Positions 6,019 through 8,604 of a DNA stretch of 8,604 nucleotides are shown in pieces. The DNA is from Lentisphaerota bacterium (GTDB lineage: Bacteria > Verrucomicrobiota > Kiritimatiellia > RFP12 > UBA3636): positions 1-8,604 of the forward strand of contig JAAZFF010000255.1 of NCBI GenBank assembly GCA_012511845.1. The letters run 5' to 3'. The notes beneath the pieces are model-generated. The model saw nothing but the letters and a program-made list of their open reading frames with translations, had not been told where the DNA came from and made no database searches. The position numbers were made by a program, and so were the translations under genes. Numbering within the stretch: the stretch's first letter is position 1; the number at the start of each line of letters is the position of its first letter.

Positions 6019-6050
6019 TTGCCTTTTGCATGACTTCAATATATTATAAT
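6019..6050 (+). promoter_or_regulatory. Predicted promoter of the modular surface-protein gene
   Basis: TTGCCT (6019-6024) is 17 bp from TATTAT (6042-6047). A perfect TATAAT overlaps at 6045-6050 but with a 20-bp spacing. A start near 6055 leaves a leader of about 30 nt. Confidence 0.55.
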
Positions 6051-6068
6051 GGCAGTTTAAATCACAAA

Positions 6069-6074
6069 TAGGAG
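6069..6074 (+). promoter_or_regulatory. Ribosome binding site of the modular surface-protein gene
   Basis: TAGGAG lies 9 nt before the ATG at 6084. An in-frame TGA at 6078-6080 rules out longer starts. Confidence 0.7.
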
Positions 6075-6083
6075 TTTTGAAGC

Positions 6084-7313
6084 ATGCATTTGGCTCTGAT
6101 GGTAATGATTGTCGCTTATTCAGTATTCGTGAATGCGGGCGATATACGTGTGTACGACCCTGTGACAGGGGTGGGCGACGGAACGGAAAACTTTGAAACG
6201 GTGTTGTCGATGGACGATTATGTCGACATGACACCTGCCACAACTGCTCATGGAACAGACTATATTTTAAGCGGTTCATTCAGCGGCGGCGATAAACTGT
6301 TCGACAACGATCAAGCAAGTCGCTGGATTGTTGATGCAAAGAGTGGCTGGGCTGTATATGACTTCGGTCCAGGCAATGCAAAGGCCGTTAATGCATACGG
6401 TCTTCTCCAAAGCAACAACTACGGCTACGGAACCCGTTCACCCAGGACGTTTAATCTTTATGGATCAAATGATGAGAGTTATTCACTCGCAAATGGGAAC
6501 ACTATGGCAGAGTGGACTCTGCTTGACTCACGGTCGAGCAGCTCATATTTTGGAACATCCGGAAACTCTTTAGATGATATCCGGATTTTCAAGACGAGCA
6601 ACATGCGGGCTTACCGTTATTATATGTTTGAAATCGTTGCAAACAATGGCGATCAGTATACTGTGCTCGGTGAGCTTGAGTTTTATGAATTGTATGGGGC
6701 AGGTTCTTTGATTGTGGACGGTGTGCCCGATAAGTATGGAATTCCGACCCCCGCATATGGCACTCATGCTGACATGGGCGGCATCAATGTGACGTTTACC
6801 GCACCTGCTGAAGGCACAAATACTGCGCAGACATTGATGTGGTCATGCACCGGATACAAAGTATATACGATCGATTCAGAAGGCACTTGGGAAGAGATTG
6901 ATTCCGGCTCGATTGAGCCTGGTGAATCGGTGGACTATATTTGCACAGAGACTTCGCAGACAAAATGGGTCTGGGATTTTGAAGTTAAGGCAAGAGTTGA
7001 AGCAGAAGCGCCCGAGAATGGAATAGTTGAAGGCTCGGGCTGGTATGTTGTGGGGGATACTGCTGTGCTAACAGCAACAACGGTTGAAAGTGGCATTGCT
7101 TTCTCCCATTGGTCCGGAGATATTGCAGCCGATGCCACGAGAGGGGATAACCCGCTGCGATTTACTGTGGCATCCCCCACAGTGGTCACTGCGAATTTTC
7201 GCCCTGTGATCCATGTTGCCACAACAGGCGACGATGCAAACCCGGGCGATGCTGATTATCCAAAGGCGTCAATACAGGCAGCGGTCGACGCGCTAGGATC
7301 GGAAGGGGCATAG
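6084..7313 (+). CDS. Modular secreted surface protein, N-terminal part (discoidin-like, InlB-like)
   Basis: 409 codons to a TAG. Residues 1-18 form a short signal peptide (LALMVMIVAYSVFV, cleavage near VNA) without a basic n-region. Residues about 50-203 look like a discoidin (F5/8 type C) carbohydrate-binding domain: KLFDNDQASRWIV, YDFG, SPRTFNLYGSND, WTLLD, YRYYMFEI, YTVLGELEFYE. Residues 208-303 are a beta module with CTGYKVYT and TKWVWDFEV that I do not recognise by name. Residues 304-373 resemble a divergent InlB B-repeat (AEAPENGIVEGSGWYVVGD, FSHWSGDI, VVTANF). From 375 (IHVATTGDDANPGD) a beta-helix begins but is cut after 35 residues. The next frame supplies its continuation (VTVAAGTYADLW), so this is the front of a larger protein broken by a -1 shift between 7256 and 7310. 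Probably an exported adhesin or polysaccharide-binding protein. Confidence 0.85.
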   Translation: MHLALMVMIVAYSVFVNAGDIRVYDPVTGVGDGTENFETVLSMDDYVDMTPATTAHGTDYILSGSFSGGDKLFDNDQASRWIVDAKSGWAVYDFGPGNAKAVNAYGLLQSNNYGYGTRSPRTFNLYGSNDESYSLANGNTMAEWTLLDSRSSSSYFGTSGNSLDDIRIFKTSNMRAYRYYMFEIVANNGDQYTVLGELEFYELYGAGSLIVDGVPDKYGIPTPAYGTHADMGGINVTFTAPAEGTNTAQTLMWSCTGYKVYTIDSEGTWEEIDSGSIEPGESVDYICTETSQTKWVWDFEVKARVEAEAPENGIVEGSGWYVVGDTAVLTATTVESGIAFSHWSGDIAADATRGDNPLRFTVASPTVVTANFRPVIHVATTGDDANPGDADYPKASIQAAVDALGSEGA

Positions 7314-8604
7314 TGACGGTGGCTGCGGGGACGTATGCGGATTTGTGGGAATACGATATTTCCAGGGCTGATTCCAACAGCGTAGTCGTCGTAACCACAC
7401 CTGTGCGTATTGTAGGTGCCACGGGAAATCCTGCCGATGTTGTGGTGACACGGACAGCTGAACAGCAAAAACGTATTTTTTATCTGGGCAATCCGCTTGC
7501 CTCCATTTCATACCTAACGGTATCCAATGGTTTCAACAATCTGTCAACGCTCAGGCATGGCGGAAATATTTTCATCAATTCAGATGGTGGGACGGTCAGT
7601 GATTGCATTGTTGCAAATGGCTGGGCAAATTCAGATTATTCTGCGCACGGTGGAAATATATACATGAGTGCAGGCACGGTGGCTCGCTGTATTATTGAAA
7701 AGGGCACATCAGCAGACAATGAATGGGGTGGCAAGGGTTCTGCCGTACACATGACCGGAGGCGTGCTGGAGAACTGTCTGATCAGAAATCAGATTTCCGG
7801 GCGTACTGCAGTTTGGACATCCGGTTCTTCAATTGTTGCAAATTGCACTCTTGTTGGAAACAGGGCAGCTGCAAAGGAATCAAACGCCGGCATCAATGCA
7901 GATAACAATGCAAAGGTTGTAAACTGTGTCATAATTGGTAATACGGCAGGTTGTGGAAGCATTGCAAAGAACAATGTCTGGCGGGGCAACGCTGCAAATT
8001 TCGTGAACTGTCTGGCTGATGCGGAGATAAACTCATCCTGTATATACCAGAGCGGAGTCAGCGGATTTGCCGTGCCGGCGGAAGGCGACTTCCGTTTGAC
8101 ACCCACTTCGGCTGCACTTGATGCCGGTGCGGATTACGAAACCAGCGGCGCAACGTCTACCACGGATCTGGATAGAAATCTGCGTGTCGCAGGCAATGGC
8201 GTTGATATAGGATGCTACGAGCTGCAACTGGATGAAATGATTGTAGCGTTCGATGCTGACACCGTTACAGGGATTAATCCCATGACGGTTGTTTTCACGG
8301 CATCGGTAGCAGGAGTGCCGCCCGGGCAAATAATATACTCTTGGGATTTTGACAATGATGGAACGGTGGATCTCGTTACGGATGAGGCATCTTGCTCGCA
8401 TACGTACCTCAACCCATCCACGAATTCCGTCAAATTGACAGTGTCCGCCGGTACCGGATCAGCCTCCCTGATCTGGATGAACTACATCAACGTCTCCCCA
8501 AACACGATGTATGTTCGTGCTGGAAATGAAAACGCAGAATATCCTTATACATCATGGGATATAGCGGCTGCCACAGTTGAAGCGGCAGTTGATATAGCCG
8601 CAAC
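7313..8604 (+). CDS. Modular surface protein, continuation after frame break (beta-helix, PKD, second beta-helix; 3' end outside window)
   Basis: 430 codons open to the right edge in the frame -1 to the preceding gene. It begins VTVAAGTYADLWEYD, the normal second strand of a beta-helix. Repeating N-C-V/I-x-N turns follow (SDCIVANGWA, ARCIIEKG, ENCLIRNQ, ANCTLVGN, VNCVIIGN, VNCLADA), as in pectate-lyase-like coils. The helix closes with FRLTPTSAALDAGADY and NGVDIGCYE (near 8220), typical of helix ends in this type of protein. A PKD-like domain spans about 8230-8490 (YSWDFDNDGTVDL, SHTYL). At 8503 a new helix begins (MYVRAGNENAEYPYTSWDIAAATVEAAVD), echoing the start of the first. A GTG at 7313 with GGAAGG 6 nt upstream could restart translation (TAGTG overlap), but a cut inside a beta-helix makes one original protein more likely. 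Confidence 0.75.
   Translation, partial: MTVAAGTYADLWEYDISRADSNSVVVVTTPVRIVGATGNPADVVVTRTAEQQKRIFYLGNPLASISYLTVSNGFNNLSTLRHGGNIFINSDGGTVSDCIVANGWANSDYSAHGGNIYMSAGTVARCIIEKGTSADNEWGGKGSAVHMTGGVLENCLIRNQISGRTAVWTSGSSIVANCTLVGNRAAAKESNAGINADNNAKVVNCVIIGNTAGCGSIAKNNVWRGNAANFVNCLADAEINSSCIYQSGVSGFAVPAEGDFRLTPTSAALDAGADYETSGATSTTDLDRNLRVAGNGVDIGCYELQLDEMIVAFDADTVTGINPMTVVFTASVAGVPPGQIIYSWDFDNDGTVDLVTDEASCSHTYLNPSTNSVKLTVSAGTGSASLIWMNYINVSPNTMYVRAGNENAEYPYTSWDIAAATVEAAVDIAA

Overview
The window looks like chromosomal DNA from a PVC-superphylum bacterium, most like Kiritimatiellota or Lentisphaerota. This rests on the mix of secreted Calx-beta, discoidin-like, InlB-like, PKD and right-handed beta-helix proteins, a LacI-type regulator, and repeat-filled intergenic DNA. 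It is an inference from content; no marker gene is present. No tRNA, rRNA, CRISPR array, transposase or phage gene was seen.

Layout. Positions 1-3241 read leftward (minus strand): a LacI-family regulator, then a secreted two-Calx-beta-domain protein, then the start of a secreted beta-helix protein resembling GH120-type glycosidases that runs off the left edge. The order, the 57-90 bp gaps and the lack of an obvious terminator between them suggest one regulon for an extracellular carbohydrate. A palindrome that overlaps the predicted lacI -10 box suggests autorepression. Positions 3349-5372, also minus strand, hold a two-gene membrane unit: DUF2157 followed by a GDYXXLXY-family protein. The two overlap by 4 bp, have a good sigma70-type promoter upstream and a likely terminator downstream. 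Positions 5373-6083 hold no gene. This stretch is a composite repeat island (9-mer tandem repeats, small hairpins, a degenerate CCCACTG-rich direct repeat in two copies, and a 12-unit hexamer array) followed by an 18-bp perfect palindrome and a promoter. Positions 6084-8604 (plus strand) encode a large modular secreted protein (discoidin-like, InlB-like, beta-helix, PKD, second beta-helix) that runs off the right edge.

Two of the three surface-protein genes are interrupted. The Calx-beta gene has an in-frame TGA at 923-925, after which 81 more sensible codons follow in the same frame. The large modular gene has a -1 frame break between 7256 and 7310, after which the second frame stays open to the window end. 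Either could be a real mutation, recoding, or a sequence error; the sequence alone cannot decide. No defence or mobile system is visible. The best leads are these two interruptions, the two LacI-type palindromes and the repeat island.
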